In this document: in pieces, positions 21,600 to 33,007 of the stretch
Numbering within the stretch: the first letter of the stretch is position 1
Layout of the letters: every line of letters begins with the position of its first letter
From: Isoetes taiwanensis
Lineage: Eukaryota > Streptophyta > Lycopodiopsida > Isoetales > Isoetaceae
Length of the DNA stretch: 64,000 bases
Direction of reading: 5' to 3'
Assembly: GCA_021234155.1 (NCBI GenBank)
Contig: JAJEKV010000056.1
Span: 5,206,932-5,270,931 of the forward strand
Notes under the pieces: generated by a model
What the model saw: only the letters and a program-made list of their open reading frames with translations
Database searches by the model: none
Told to the model about the DNA's origin: nothing
Made by a program: the position numbers and the translations under genes

Positions 21600-22415
21600 C
21601 AAATCTATACCATTAAATTTAAGGGCTACATAATGTCCTCCCTCGAGGCATTATGGCCATGTGGTTGTGAGAAGGTGCATATTATTCCAGACAAGGTAAG
21701 CTCAAAGGTCTGCTTGATATAGCTGTAGAGCTTGTCGTGAGAGGGCATAGATTATGAAAAACAAAGTAAGACCAAAAGGCTCTGGTAGCTCAAAAGGATC
21801 CGAATTCTTGATATAGTTGTAGAACCAATGATGTATTAAAGCAAAACAAAAGGAAAAAATACAAAAAGAAGTGCCCATCAATTTACTTTTGCATCCTTGT
21901 AGATAATGAATTCAAAGTAAAAACAAGGAAGGTGCAGGTGGAAAAATAAGTGCCCACAAACACTTATGAATAATGACGTCTGATAAAAATGAAAAAATGC
22001 AAGAACCACAAAAGTTTGCATGAGTGCTCGATGGATAATGACTTCTCTGAAATTATAATGCGGTGAAGTGTCCACTTGGAGCAAGTACCACGGATCTTTG
22101 ATTTCATAAGTCCTTGAGCAAGATAATCTGACCTTTGTCTCAATAATATCATGCAAAGTTCCTTCACCATGTAGATTGCGAACAAAATAAAAAACAAGAA
22201 GAATGTCCAAATCCCAATTCTTATATCCTTATTCCTTTCTCCCTAACAATAGCTAAACGGTTGAAGGAGACAAATTGGATGAAAAGAATAAATTAGCATT
22301 CAAGCTTGATCTTAAGGAACAATCAAACAAAAAACATGAAAATAAATGACGAAAAAGAAACCATGAAAAAACACTTTCGTGCACCAGAGGGCAACCCCTC
22401 GTGCGCAGCACCTTG
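21600..22415 (+). mobile_element. Helitron-like dispersed repeat, copy B
   Basis: Aligned with 4250-4997 and with the reverse complement of 40150-40990. The right end has the hairpin GTGCACCAGAGGGCAACCCC-TCGTGC and ends CAGCACCTTG before a T. Unlike copies A and C, the flank after 22415 is unrelated, so this position is the real end of the repeat. It follows directly on the PPR fragment, and that whole unit is shared with the inverted copy C. Confidence 0.5.
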
Positions 22416-24639
22416 TTCAACATTGCGAACCAGGATTGCATAACATATATGCAAGTAACATTTGTCGATGTTTGCTAAGTATTTGCCATGATCTACCCAT
22501 GCATAGCTATCATTGAAAGTAAACCCAATCTAAGAAATAGCATTCTGCCGTTTTCTACCCCTCCTCAATGCTAAAATTGCATTTCACAATCCTCCAAACG
22601 CATTGGACTTGCAAGCTTTTACCCATGTTTACGTATGTAGGTTTCACTAAAGGAATCAAAGGAACAACTAGAAGATGTGCCATGATATTGTAAATATGAT
22701 TGTTATTGATAGGCCATGAAACTATTAAAGATGTTAGCTAATCTATTATTATTGCCATTCAATCGATGGTAAGGAAGTTGAGAACCATCAACAAATTGCA
22801 TCAATTGTTTTAATAATGCAATCCTCCACTAGCAGCGGTGCACAGGGCACGGTTGTATGTTATATATCTGGTACTGGTACATATATTACAAGTTTTTATA
22901 CTATCAATGGGTTATCTACTATGGTCTACGAACATATGGGAGTAAGATCCAAGCTCCAACATCATAATCCAAGTTGTTATCCCGATTGGCAATAGCTATT
23001 ATGTATTATAATGGATTGTTACAATGAAGATGAAATAAAATGAAGATACACCCTTTGGTCAAACCTCCAACCAAATCACTAATTAATCCTCGACCAAAGA
23101 CACCATCAATGTCTCAATCAAATCCTGCATGGTATCCCAACACACTTTGGATTTATGTGCCTCACACTCATCAAGCACTAGAACCATACAAATGTTTGAA
23201 ATGTTATTTTGCAAGAAAAGTGGACATTAGAAATATGATTAAATTAAAGAATTCAAATCCATCAATAAGATATCCACATTTGTCAATGTAATATTGATTT
23301 CACATTAATAAATAATTGGCTTCATAAAATGACGTTGCCCTAATAAAAATGTGCACAATGTGCTTGAAATCATGCAAAGTTGCATAATTGACAAAGCATG
23401 ATGATGGTGGACACCTAAATGTGTCTTTAAGAGCATTTGTTTCCCTTGTACCAATACATTGATTGTTGTATATGAGCTTACAATAATAACATAACATCTT
23501 TCAGTTGTGTTCAAAAATGAATCTATGAGCTTAGAATAATAACAGTAGTTGTGTTCAAAAAGTTGTGTTCGAAAACGAATCTATGAGCTTAGAGTAATAA
23601 CAGTAGTTGTGTTCAAAAACAAAAATTGCGTTTGTATCAGCAACATGCTTAATATAGCTATGGACTATGTAGAGACATTGGTGACCATTTTCTCAAAGCT
23701 TGTTGGGCAACATTTAATGGTTTGCCTGATGTTCTGCCTCTTTTATTCTTTTTTCACAACGATTTTTCACTGTGAAAAAGAATAGAAAAAGAAAAAAATT
23801 GCCTACCAAAATATACGAAGTAAAAATATACTAAGGTGGAAACATTGATGTTTGAACTATGAATGCAATGTATTGACTTTGCCAGGCAAGCTAAATATTG
23901 AATAAACCCATGAAATAGAGACCTATATATTTCCCAAGAGACTATCGTTTTAAACTAAATATGGCGAGAGATAAAATCGAAGTCCAGTTATAAGTTATCG
24001 ACTGATATTATTTAAATTAGATGCTATAGCTTATTCATGCATAATACCATCGTCTGCCATGATCTAGCCAGTCAAATTATCTTGTAAAGCAAGACCTATA
24101 CAAGCTAAGAATATAATAATTACTAGCCAAGGGATGAGCTAGATCCTACATTCAAGACACAAATGAAATTAGATAAATCCATTGTGTTAGAATTTGGCAT
24201 CCCTTGCCTTCAAACATCTTAGAATATCAACGCCTTAAGTACACCAAGCGTAAGTGATGGGGTAAGCACACATACAATATTGTCGACCGCCACGAGTTTT
24301 AGAACATAAGCATGAAGCCACTTGCCGCCTCCTACTACCGGTTTTTCCTCCCATGTGGGGTTTTTTCATCGATGGTAGAGTAGGGACACATTGTATAGTA
24401 GCATTTGTCTTTTTGGTGTGGTTTTATCGCTTTGGTGTCTTTGCATGTACCATCTCATAGGTCAAGTTTGGCCTCCGCGGATGTTAAAATATACTTCCTT
24501 CCTTCCTTCCTTCCTTCCTTCTAAGTCCTCTATGATGCCCTATGCATTAGATGCACAGATTAATGCCACTTTATCTGGTTATGCTTTCCATGTGCATATG
24601 CACGAGGAGCTCAGGAGTTTCTAGCCTTTGCCAGCTGGA
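22416..24639. other. No gene recognised
   Basis: AT-rich sequence with short frames only. A 40-60-bp segment containing TGAGCTTA(G/C)AATAATAAC is repeated three times at 23470-23610. A CTTC microsatellite lies at 24494-24521. Nothing else is supported. Confidence 0.45.
24494..24521 (+). repeat. (CTTC)n microsatellite
   Basis: Seven tandem TTCC units. Confidence 0.95.
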
Positions 24640-24935
24640 CATCGCCTGATATCATTGTAGTCCATGTAAACACATTACATTCTGCCAATCCATCAAATAC
24701 TTGAGATCCATCTGCCATGTTTTCAATCTTTGTCCATCTGCCACGTTTCCAATCTTTGCATACATGTTAATGACGCTATTCCAAAGGAAAAATATCTAGT
24801 TTTGATAACATGTGCATGGACCCGCTTCCCTTCAGCAACAAGTTTCAAACCACATGCCACCCGAGTGGATCCCCAATATCCAATAAGAAAGGCTTCTTTC
24901 CATCTTATCTGTTTACACAAATCTTTTAAATTCAA
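24640..24935 (-). pseudogene. PPR protein fragment
   Basis: Minus-strand pieces in different frames: ACGLKLVAEGKRVHAHVIKT then NSVINMYAKIGNVADG, then SQVFDGLAECNVFTWTTMIS. These span one and a half PPR motifs of the PLS type. The frame break coincides with a small duplication containing GGCAGATGGA twice, which repeats part of the helix linker. It lies in the opposite orientation to the fragment at 20.6 kb, and the sequence differs, so it comes from another PPR gene. Confidence 0.8.
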
Positions 24936-27365
24936 ATTTCTGGGATGTGTGTGTCTTTGTTAAGACTGTCAGTGACAAAATTTCTATAGAAAGTATTGAA
25001 TGACACAGACATGTCGTAAAGCTTAAGTCTGCATTCTGCATTTACAATACATTCACAAACATAGTAGTTCCTAATCCTTCCAATAAACTCAGGTTATTTT
25101 TCGAGCTTGTTGTTTACCAGATGGATACACGCCATACATAGCAAGGTTAATGCAGATTAGATCATTGTTTCTGCAGGATTCCGATATTTGTTGCAGAGAA
25201 AAAGCAATTTGATTGTAACTAGAAGCATCCACGCCATATGCACTTTCTCCAAAAGTTAGAACTGGCCAGAAGAAGAGACCTCGGTGGCCTCAGAACCCCC
25301 TTCCAACATTGCAAAGCAAAATAAGGAAGTTAAATTTTTCTAGTTTCTATCTAGAAAGCTTATTGACGATAGCATTCACATTGCTCCTTTATCAAGCTTC
25401 CCCCAGGAGCAGTATAAACACCAAGACCCAGTTAGACAAAGAATGTCTTCTAATTTAGCAGAGTTAACTTGCATTTAAATATAAGGCTGCATTCATGAAG
25501 AAAACAGTAGGTCGTTATTGAAGCAAATCAATGTGGCCGATTTCAAGAAAAAGCTCCACACACTTTTTAGTGCTGCCACCGAGGACGGCTCAGACGGCTC
25601 AGAAGAATAGTGAAAAAATGAAGTTACCTGTTGTTTCCTTCATTTAGAAGTCAAAATGATTAGGGTATCTGACACAGCAAGCAAGAAGATAAAGTCTTCT
25701 CCAATGCCTCTCTATATAGAGCCACCGAAGAAAGGAAAAAAAATGAAATTAAACAATATCAAAATATTAAACTATCTGATATTACATTCTAATTAAAAGA
25801 GACCCTTGACATTCTATATCCAAAGAGTAAAATAAGAAAACAAAAGAACTGCTTAATAGGTCGAATTGAGAAAGAATGAATAGCGGCAATTGGGAATTGC
25901 GGAGACATGGATGCAAAATGTGCTCCCTTCAGTAATTACCAAGGCACATGCTACTAAGGAAACTTGAAATAAAGACACAAACTTGCAACGGGCAATGATT
26001 GTGCAAAAGGCGGCAAGTGAAGGGGTGGATCGAGAGCTATAGCAGCAATGACTAGTAATCTTAGGCTCATTAAATTTTATTCAGCTGTTACAAAGTATAT
26101 CGGGACTAGGTGTTCATCCAGCTCCTCTATGATGCACCACGATACCTACAAAAAGCTGAGAACATGTCTAATGATCGGTCATTGATTAACAGATAATAGA
26201 GATGTTCCTATGCTCTTCAACATGTTATGCAGTTCTTGGAAAAAGCATCAAAATGTACGCTGCATATATCATGTATGGCAGAACATAGTCGACATACGCC
26301 AATTAAAACGACATAAAAACTCGGACAGTTGTGACAGATGGGAAACAAAAAGAGCTAAACTAGGCAGAAGAAATGGGGTGCTACCTGAGAAGTGGTGAGA
26401 GCAGCGAGTTGTTATGAGCTTGAACTAGCGATGCTCAGCATCCCCCTAAGCACCTGCATAACCTGGAAAAATTAGATTATAACAATACCTGACCTTAAGA
26501 TAAACAAAAGGCATTCTAATATTACTTATGCTTCTAGATCTTCACTGGAAATTCCTCCAGCATCTAGCATCTGCATATCTTGTTATGCATAAACAAAAGA
26601 CATTCAATATGGGTCTTGAGCATCAGCTATGGCTTTAGAGATCACACCTTGCTTTGTTCTTGAAATCAAATATCACTATTGAACTTGAATAGACTTCCTC
26701 TCGAAAATTTTATCAACCAGTTCCCTATCAAAGTCCGGAATTAGACATCTTCTTCTTCAGCATTTCCGACCTCTCCGTTGGCTGTGAAGGCCAGATTAAT
26801 CCGACAGTGCCACAAATCACTCCCAAAATCTGCACAGATCAAACAACTGAGAGGAAAAATGAAACAGGAAAACCGAACCAGAAAACTGGCATATTCTACA
26901 TTTGAAGGCAACAACTTAAGAATGGGAGAAACCTTGTAGCAGCACTTGTAGTCTACGTTAAGAAAATTGAAGAATGGGGGCAAAACAAAGCATTTTTCTT
27001 GGAGAAAGCATGTACCTGAGCGACTCTGTGGAATAGGAACCAACAAGTGACGGTCCGAAGCATTCACATGAAAAAGGCAGCAAAATGGCGACAAATGTAC
27101 AGTCCGGCTGGAAGCCGGGCTGTTGTGAAAGAGTAAACAAAGCATAGAATAGTACAATCCAGAAAAATGTCTGGACATGAGATTTATCAGCAGGTTTTGG
27201 CAATGCCGGAATGCCCTGGCACTCACATCCAAAAAAACGGGGGAGGGAAATCCTTCTATATAACTCTGTCATGATAGCCGCTTACCATCCGACCGCCAGA
27301 TCCTCCATAGCCACGCCTGCAAAGGAATGGGGCTGGATGACCGAGAGTTTACAGGCAGCAGCCAG
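24936..27365. other. No gene recognised
   Basis: Frames up to 163 codons on the minus strand at 26741-27272 have no family motif. Intron-like AG/GT signals occur but cannot be linked into a product. Confidence 0.4.
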
Positions 27366-27477
27366 TTTTGAGCAGTCACCAGCATATGCTAGGCATATGC
27401 CGGCATATACCTGGATATGCCCGCAAACCTACATAAATGAGGGTTTGCCCCCTGGGGGCAACCCAAAAATAGGTTAG
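27366..27477 (-). repeat. Right terminal inverted repeat of the 9.1-kb element
   Basis: The reverse complement reads CTATTTTTGGGTTGCCCCCA, then GGGGGCAAACCCTCATTTAT, then GCATATGC words and GACTGCTCAAAAC, in register with 18358-18475. Confidence 0.75.
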
Positions 27478-27479
27478 GC

Positions 27480-27800
27480 TAACTTAATGTAATACTATTT
27501 CGCACTAAAAACTTTGGTTAAAAAATAAGTTAACTAGTTAACTAAATTATTTCGAACATGTCTAGTTAAGTTAGCCAAGGGCATAAAAAATTATAAGCAC
27601 AATTAACTAAACTTAAAGTGACCTCTATGGGGTGATTTAACTTTTAGTGCTAATTTCTAATTTAGTTAACTTTTAGTTAATTTTGCTAACTAATCCGAAC
27701 AAGGTGCGAAGATAAGTTTAGTTAGTGCTTTTGGTTAAAAAAGTTAACTAAATTTCTTAACTATCTGCTAACTAATTAACTAGTAATACGAATGTAAATT
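27480..27800. repeat. GTTAACTAA-rich AT segment
   Basis: Many copies of (T)AGTTAACTAA-type words in both orientations lie in about 320 bp, directly outside the right inverted end of the 9.1-kb element. The edge near 27800 (reverse complement GGGTATTTGGACCCACGGTC) resembles 17782-17805 (GGGTCTATTCGCACCCATGG), hinting at an outer, older inverted pair around the 9.1-kb element. Confidence 0.5.
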
Positions 27801-27837
27801 GACCGTGGGTCCAAATACCCTAATCTAACCTATTTAG

Positions 27838-27967
27838 TTTTTCTTTTTTCTTTTTTCTTTTTTCTTTTTTCTTTTTTCTTTTTTCTTTTTTCTTTTTTCT
27901 TTTTTCTTTTTTCTTTTTTCTTTTTTCTTTTTTCTTTTTTCTTTTTTCTTTTTTCTTTTTTCTTTTT
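27838..27967 (+). repeat. (TTTTTTC)n heptanucleotide array, about 18 units
   Basis: Near-perfect 7-bp tandem repeat. Its minus-strand reading is an endless Lys-Glu-Lys-Arg frame, which is an artefact. A sister array lies at 32716-32828. Confidence 0.95.
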
Positions 27968-28179
27968 AGCACACCAGCCCTACCGGGCCTACAGCCTTTC
28001 CTCAAATTCTAGCCTATCCACGTGTAATTTCCACCTCATCAAAATCTGATGTGTCTTATTTTGCACCATCGGATCTCTGCTTTCTCAAATCTAAGGCCAG
28101 GGAAATTAGAAAATCGGAAAAAAATTGGATACGGAGATGGAAAGGGTCAAAAAATAACTTCTTGTTGCATCGGGCTTGT

Positions 28180-28840
28180 GCTCTTCCTTTGTTGTGCCCA
28201 CGCCGAAGATTGTGAAGGAGGCGACCACGGTGCCGATTCTGGTGAAGGAGACTCGGGATGAAAATCTATTTTGCTTTTGTTGGATTTTTTTCCATGATAC
28301 CCTAATGCGGGGAGTTCTTCTGCAATGCGGTCAATGGAGGTTACAACTTTGTAGAACCGGCAAAGTTTATCGAGGCAAAAATCTTACCTTCGTGGAAATA
28401 TCAAGCTTTCTTCGATTCATACTACACGATGCCGCAATTGAACCTTTCGGATGCATAAAAGAAGATTCCGTTCCATGGCTTAGTTGGACATTATGTTGTG
28501 TAATTCGGCTATGAAAATCACGGCACTATTGTACTAGAATGTTAGTATCCATTTATTTAGCCCATCGCAGAGAGTAATATTGAGCGTTAGTTGTGGTTTG
28601 AAGGAGACTCCGGATGAAATTCTATCTTGCTTTTGTTGGATTTTTTCCATGACACGCTTTGATGGAGTTCTTCTCTGTGCAGTCAATGGAGCTTACAACT
28701 TTGTAGAACCGGCAAGCGCATCAGGCAAAAATCTTACCTTTCAGGCAAATATCGACCTTTCTTCGATTCATACTACACAGGTGCCGTTACAGGTGAGCCT
28801 TTCAGATGCATAAAAGAAAACTCCGGATTTTTTCCATAAA
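28180..28840 (+). pseudogene. Duplicated unknown gene fragment, two copies
   Basis: Two related segments (28250-28470 and 28590-28820) share, in one frame, a hydrophobic start (GFFSMIP-like), then NAVNG(G/A)YNFVEPA, and a region starting KIL(P/T). A third, shorter relative starts near 28905. The protein is not recognised. Stops interrupt every frame, so I treat it as a tandemly duplicated, decayed exon. Confidence 0.4.
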
Positions 28841-29764
28841 ACCCTAATGCAGGGCCATATTATCTGTGCCTTCCTATTCTGTATGAGGTTTTCTGAGATG
28901 CATTAAGAAAACTCCGGATGAAATTCTATCTTGCTTTTGTTGAATCTTTTCCATGATCCAGCGCCTCCTAAGATTTTTTCCTGCCATGATTTTTCCTAAG
29001 AATCTGCAGTGTAGCACATTCTGCTCTAAGAAGTACATGACTAACCAGAGAACATAGAATGCGACAGTAGCTTAACACATTCAACAAACAACGTTTTGAA
29101 TGCTCTTAGATGCCTTGTCAACATCAAATTATAGCAGACATCCAATAGGACACCTTATAAAACCACGTCGTAGAGGTGAACAACTGCCTCGCATAGCAAG
29201 GAAAGATCGTATGTTGGAGAATCTATATGCAGATGGACATCTCATTGTTTTTTTTGAAAGTATGCTGCTCCTTAATAAGGTTCATGTTATCAGAGAGTCT
29301 AGCTGGTTACCTTCTCACGAGAAAAAGCGTGCCCTAGAAAAAATAAACATTGTTTGCGACCCTTTTTGTATCTGAAGAAGAATAGTAGGGACAAGAATCA
29401 CAGGAATGTTTTGTTGCAGCACGGATATTCATATTGAACAAAATAAAAAGCAAAGGATAACTTGTTGGTTATGCCTATGAGCTGTTGGGATGAACTAAAG
29501 GGTTTCTAATCCATCAAACCCCTTGAAGGAAAATGATGTATGAGTTTAGACAAAAAACTAGTTTGTATAAAGCAGGAATGGAGGATACCATTAGCAAAAT
29601 AATCAGAGACTCCTGACACTTTACAATGCAATTCTGCTCCTCCTAGATCTTCTGCAAACACCTCTTCACCAGTTGCTGCCTATTCTTCACGGTGTTGCAC
29701 ATACAGTTAACTTTCTCTAAGAAATATAGTGGCGGAGAGATGCAAGGGCATCAAACAAGCTTAC

Positions 29765-30193
29765 CTTGACAAGCGGAGGCCCTGCTAGAAAGATAGTCCC
29801 ATTTCCTTTCACAATTACGCTTTCATCAGCCATGGCAGGAATATAGGCACCACCTGCAGTGCAGGATCCTAACACATGCTTCTGACATGTGAAATACATG
29901 CTTCTGACATTAGTGCTTGGTTATAGAAAATCCTGTAAAGTGATCTCTATCTGGGAAAACTTCAGCTTGTCTTGGAAGGTTAGCACCTCCACTATCCACA
30001 AGGTATATACAAGGAAGGTTGCATTGAGCTGCAATTTCCTGTGCGCGAAGATGCTTCTTGACTGTTATTGGGTAGTATGTCCCACCCTTCACTGTGGGAT
30101 CATTAGCGACCAACATGCATCGACGGCCATAAATTGGGCCTATCCCTGTAATTATCCCTCCTGACGGTACGGGTTCATCATATAGTTGATGCC
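29765..30193 (-). pseudogene. MCCB: 3-methylcrotonyl-CoA carboxylase beta chain fragment
   Basis: MCCB is the carboxyltransferase subunit of the mitochondrial biotin enzyme of leucine breakdown. The minus strand starts at a splice acceptor (CTTGCAG|GGCATCAACT). It encodes [60 protein letters not shown] and [18 protein letters not shown]; then, after a disturbed stretch, [20 protein letters not shown] and [16 protein letters not shown], ending at a donor (GTCAAG|GTAAGC). The disturbed stretch replaces the IFYNQA...QIALV part and holds a duplicated CAGAAGCATGT. Retained splice sites show DNA-level capture. It is a fragment of about a quarter of the subunit. Confidence 0.9.
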
Positions 30194-31382
30194 CTGCAAG
30201 CTACAAATATTTTCTATCCTTACCAAAGCCCAAATCAAAGTCATGAACTAAGGCAAGAATTAGAGCAGATATTAAATATGTGGATCAAGTCCCTTATCTA
30301 GGTATTTACCACAGACATAATTTGGTAATATAGGACATAATAATAGCATCAATATCTGTTCTTAAATAGATCTGGTAAGTAAATATCACAAAAGAATTTC
30401 CTTTGTCCTGGATCTCAAATGAAGGACCAAAACCAATAGAACATCTATGAACCTTTGTCAGTCAAAAGCTTAGTTGGCTGGAGGAGGAGGTTTCACAAGC
30501 GGACAAAGCTACCTTTGCCACATAATTTCTGTTCCCTTTCTTGTTACAATTGAAATAGCAAGGCACCCTCTACGAGATAGTTCGAAATGGAGACCACGGA
30601 TCAAGAAGGCGGTCCACACGCTCTCTACGGGCAAAAGCTTATTCGGCTTTGTGTCTTGCAAGGGTTTTGGATCTCTAGAGAGATGCATTACCTAATGTTT
30701 CTGAAAAAACACAGAGAATGCATTAAGCTTCATCCACCTAAGCAGCAATTCTTTTGTTCTTTTATAGTGCAGAAATGGAGCATCAACTGTTCTTTTGAGA
30801 GAGATCTTTGAACCTGCTACAATTTCCAGCTAGGTAAGCATACTCCGGCTTAGGTTCTCAAAGTCCTTGAATTTTTTTGTCATGTAATAGAATTCTAGAC
30901 AAACACCCATTCTGTTGTGCTCTAAAAATGATGCTATCTTTTAAAAGTTCTTGAAGATTTATGTTGTTCCTTTCCTTTTTCAAATACAACAGGTTGTTGT
31001 GCATTTGTTGTTACAAAGCGTTGGGAGTTCCCTTCCTTCAGATCAAGAACAATAGTTAGCATCCTTAGTGAAACACTCAACTTGGTTACTGGTAAGTCAA
31101 TCACTCTCTTCAAGGCAGAGCTTTCCTTGTCTGTCATTGTCTTTCATGTACCGAATGTATAACCTTACTGCTTGTAAGAATCCCAAGCGAGCCCGCTTCA
31201 AATTGCCATCGTGGTACAAATGCAACTTGTCGCCATTGAGCCCTTTGGACTAGATTGAAATAGGTATTGAAATAACATGACTATTTGCTTGCAAATTTTA
31301 TGAGAGAGTAACAAACCGCTCATTCGGTTGGAGTTCCAAATCCAGATGCTATTGAAAATGATTCTTTTATTAAGGAGTCTAC
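30194..31382. other. No gene recognised
   Basis: Only short frames without recognisable domains. Given the carboxylase fragment to the left, introns or flank of the captured gene may continue here, but no further MCCB exon is visible. Confidence 0.4.
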
Positions 31383-31723
31383 AAGTCCTAATGGAAAATT
31401 AGATTCGCTTTGATGGAGTAACCAGTTCCTGAATTACTTCTAAATCCATTGTTGTTAATAAGTAGTGTTCTTCTTGATAATCCTTGCGAGCCAATCAACA
31501 AATAATTCTGGAGGCCTACTTTCCAGATATTGTTGCGTACAAGTCCTAATGGAAAATTAGATTCGCTTTGATGGAGTAACCAGTTCCTGAATTGCAATGC
31601 AACTGTGCTATAACTAGTCTTTGTAAATCCATTGTTGTTAATAAGTAGTGTCTTCTTGATAATCTTTGCGAGCCAATCAACAAATAATTCTGGAGGCCTA
31701 CTTTCCAGATATTGTTGCGTACA
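31383..31723. repeat. Tandem duplication, 159-180-bp unit x2
   Basis: The unit starting CAAGTCCTAATGGAAAATTA and ending in TTCCAGATATTGTTGCGTA occurs twice in tandem. The second copy has an extra GCAATGCAACTGTGC segment. Confidence 0.85.
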
Positions 31724-32163
31724 AGTGTCTTATTGTGGAATCTGCAAAGCAAACGAAGAAAACAAGGTTCGCAGTGTTTTTGAAAATTTGATTGATGTCT
31801 TCAAAATGTTGTCTATCCTAAGTGGTTGCACAATAGATGTTGTTACATCCACTGTTTCTTCATAACCTTTGTAAGGCAAACAAGATGGCCGATATTGTTA
31901 TTAAGCATATGATTGTAAAAACCTATTGGCCCGCACCGCGGGAGATAATTTATAATTGAGACTCACTTGGTTTGTCTTGTTTCCTTCTATTATTGAAGAT
32001 AACATATCTGCAGTTCTGATACCCCTCATGTAGGTCTCTAAGACTCGAGCTGAAAATATCACATCTTGAACACTTATCTGTTTGTCAATTTCATAATCGA
32101 CCATATTGTTACTAATCTTCATGAGTCAAAGTTCCAAATGATATTGTTTAAAAAAAACTAAAA

Positions 32164-32530
32164 CAAAATTCCAAATGTTCAATTAGGTACAAGCGAAAAG
32201 GAACAAAAACAAATTACAATATACTCGATAACATGCAGACCAACTATGAAGAAGTATATAGGCCAAACGAGAAACTTAAAGCAAAGGATTTACCAACACA
32301 AAAACAATCCAAACAAAAAAATGGCCCCAGACATTTGCAAATACAAACCATTCGACAACTACTTCGACATTGACATCCTCCATACCACAACCTCGCAAAC
32401 GGAAGCCCATCAAATAGAAAAAAACCTAATTCAAAAGCACCAAACCACCCAACATGGCTACAACAACCTCAACTCAAACACTAGCAAGTCGAAGAAATAC
32501 TGGTTCCTTCTGCGAAAGAGAAAAATTTAA
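32164..32530 (+). CDS. GIY-YIG endonuclease domain protein
   Basis: The GIY-YIG fold is a single-strand-nicking nuclease domain of homing enzymes, some retroelements and repair proteins. From 32204 the frame reads TIYSITCRPTMKKYIGQTRN then LKQRIYQHKNN, with YIG, the catalytic Arg (LKQR) and the following Tyr/His. TEAHQIEKNLIQKHQTTQHG then YNNLN carries the metal-binding Glu (IEKNLI) and the usual GYN end. The first motif is TIY instead of GIY. About 110 residues stay open, with ATG at 32246 or an upstream start lost. A basic tail (SKSKKYWFLLRKRKI) could bind DNA. No partner domain is attached. It is flanked by heptanucleotide arrays. Confidence 0.7.
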
Positions 32531-32715
32531 TATGTTAAAATAACATTGTGATTTGTGCCATCAACAAAACACAATTATTTACAACCACAAACTTATCACA
32601 AACCGTTTGATAATAACTTCGAGAGCGAAACAAACCTTGCGTACTGCACACCAATCCCAAATAAAAACCTAACGAGCCTTACCTTGCTAAAGCCTTCTGG
32701 TGTGCCTCTTGCTAG

Positions 32716-32828
32716 TTTCTTTTTTCTTTTTTCTTTTTTCTTTTTTCTTTTTTCTTTTTTCTTTTTTCTTTTTTCTTTTTTCTTTTTTCTTTTTTCTTTT
32801 TTCTTTTTTCTTTTTTCTTTTTTTTTTT
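32716..32828 (+). repeat. (TTTTTTC)n heptanucleotide array, about 15 units
   Basis: Same unit and strand sense as 27838-27967. A CTGGTGTGCC word precedes it, and its reverse complement (GCACACCAG) follows the first array, so the array flanks are inverted relative to each other. Confidence 0.95.
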
Positions 32829-33007
32829 GGTTTGGGGATCGAATAAGGTATTAGTAGCCATAGGGCGTGTTATAAGTAATGATTATATGGTCTGCATACA
32901 TGTTTGATATTGTCGTATAATGTTGCATTTACTTTGTGCATGCTTGGCTTTTGTATTCATTATTTTGTTTTGTTTGTTTAAGTATAAAGTGCCACTTATG
33001 AGCCCCC

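Larger units (their letters stand above)
18358..27477. mobile_element. 9.1-kb element with long inverted ends, carrying gene fragments
   Basis: The left end starts CTATTTTTGGGTTGCCCC and the right end, reverse complemented, starts the same way. Similarity continues for about 110-140 bp, through GGGGGCAAACCCTC and a set of AGTATATGC/GGCATATGC words. Long terminal inverted repeats around captured host exons resemble a Pack-MULE. No 8-9-bp target duplication could be found, so the superfamily is not proven. Inside are a desaturase fragment and two PPR fragments. Confidence 0.6.

Noticed and set aside
18358-27477. 9-bp target duplication for the long-TIR element
   Set aside because: The flanks TTTCGAGAA and GTTAGGCTA do not match, so the Mutator assignment is left open.
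27820-28005. Minus-strand frame of Lys/Glu/Arg repeats
   Set aside because: Pure translation of the (TTTTTTC)n microsatellite.
32555-32854. Plus-strand frame ending in FFFFLFS repeats
   Set aside because: Translation of the second heptanucleotide array, not a membrane protein.
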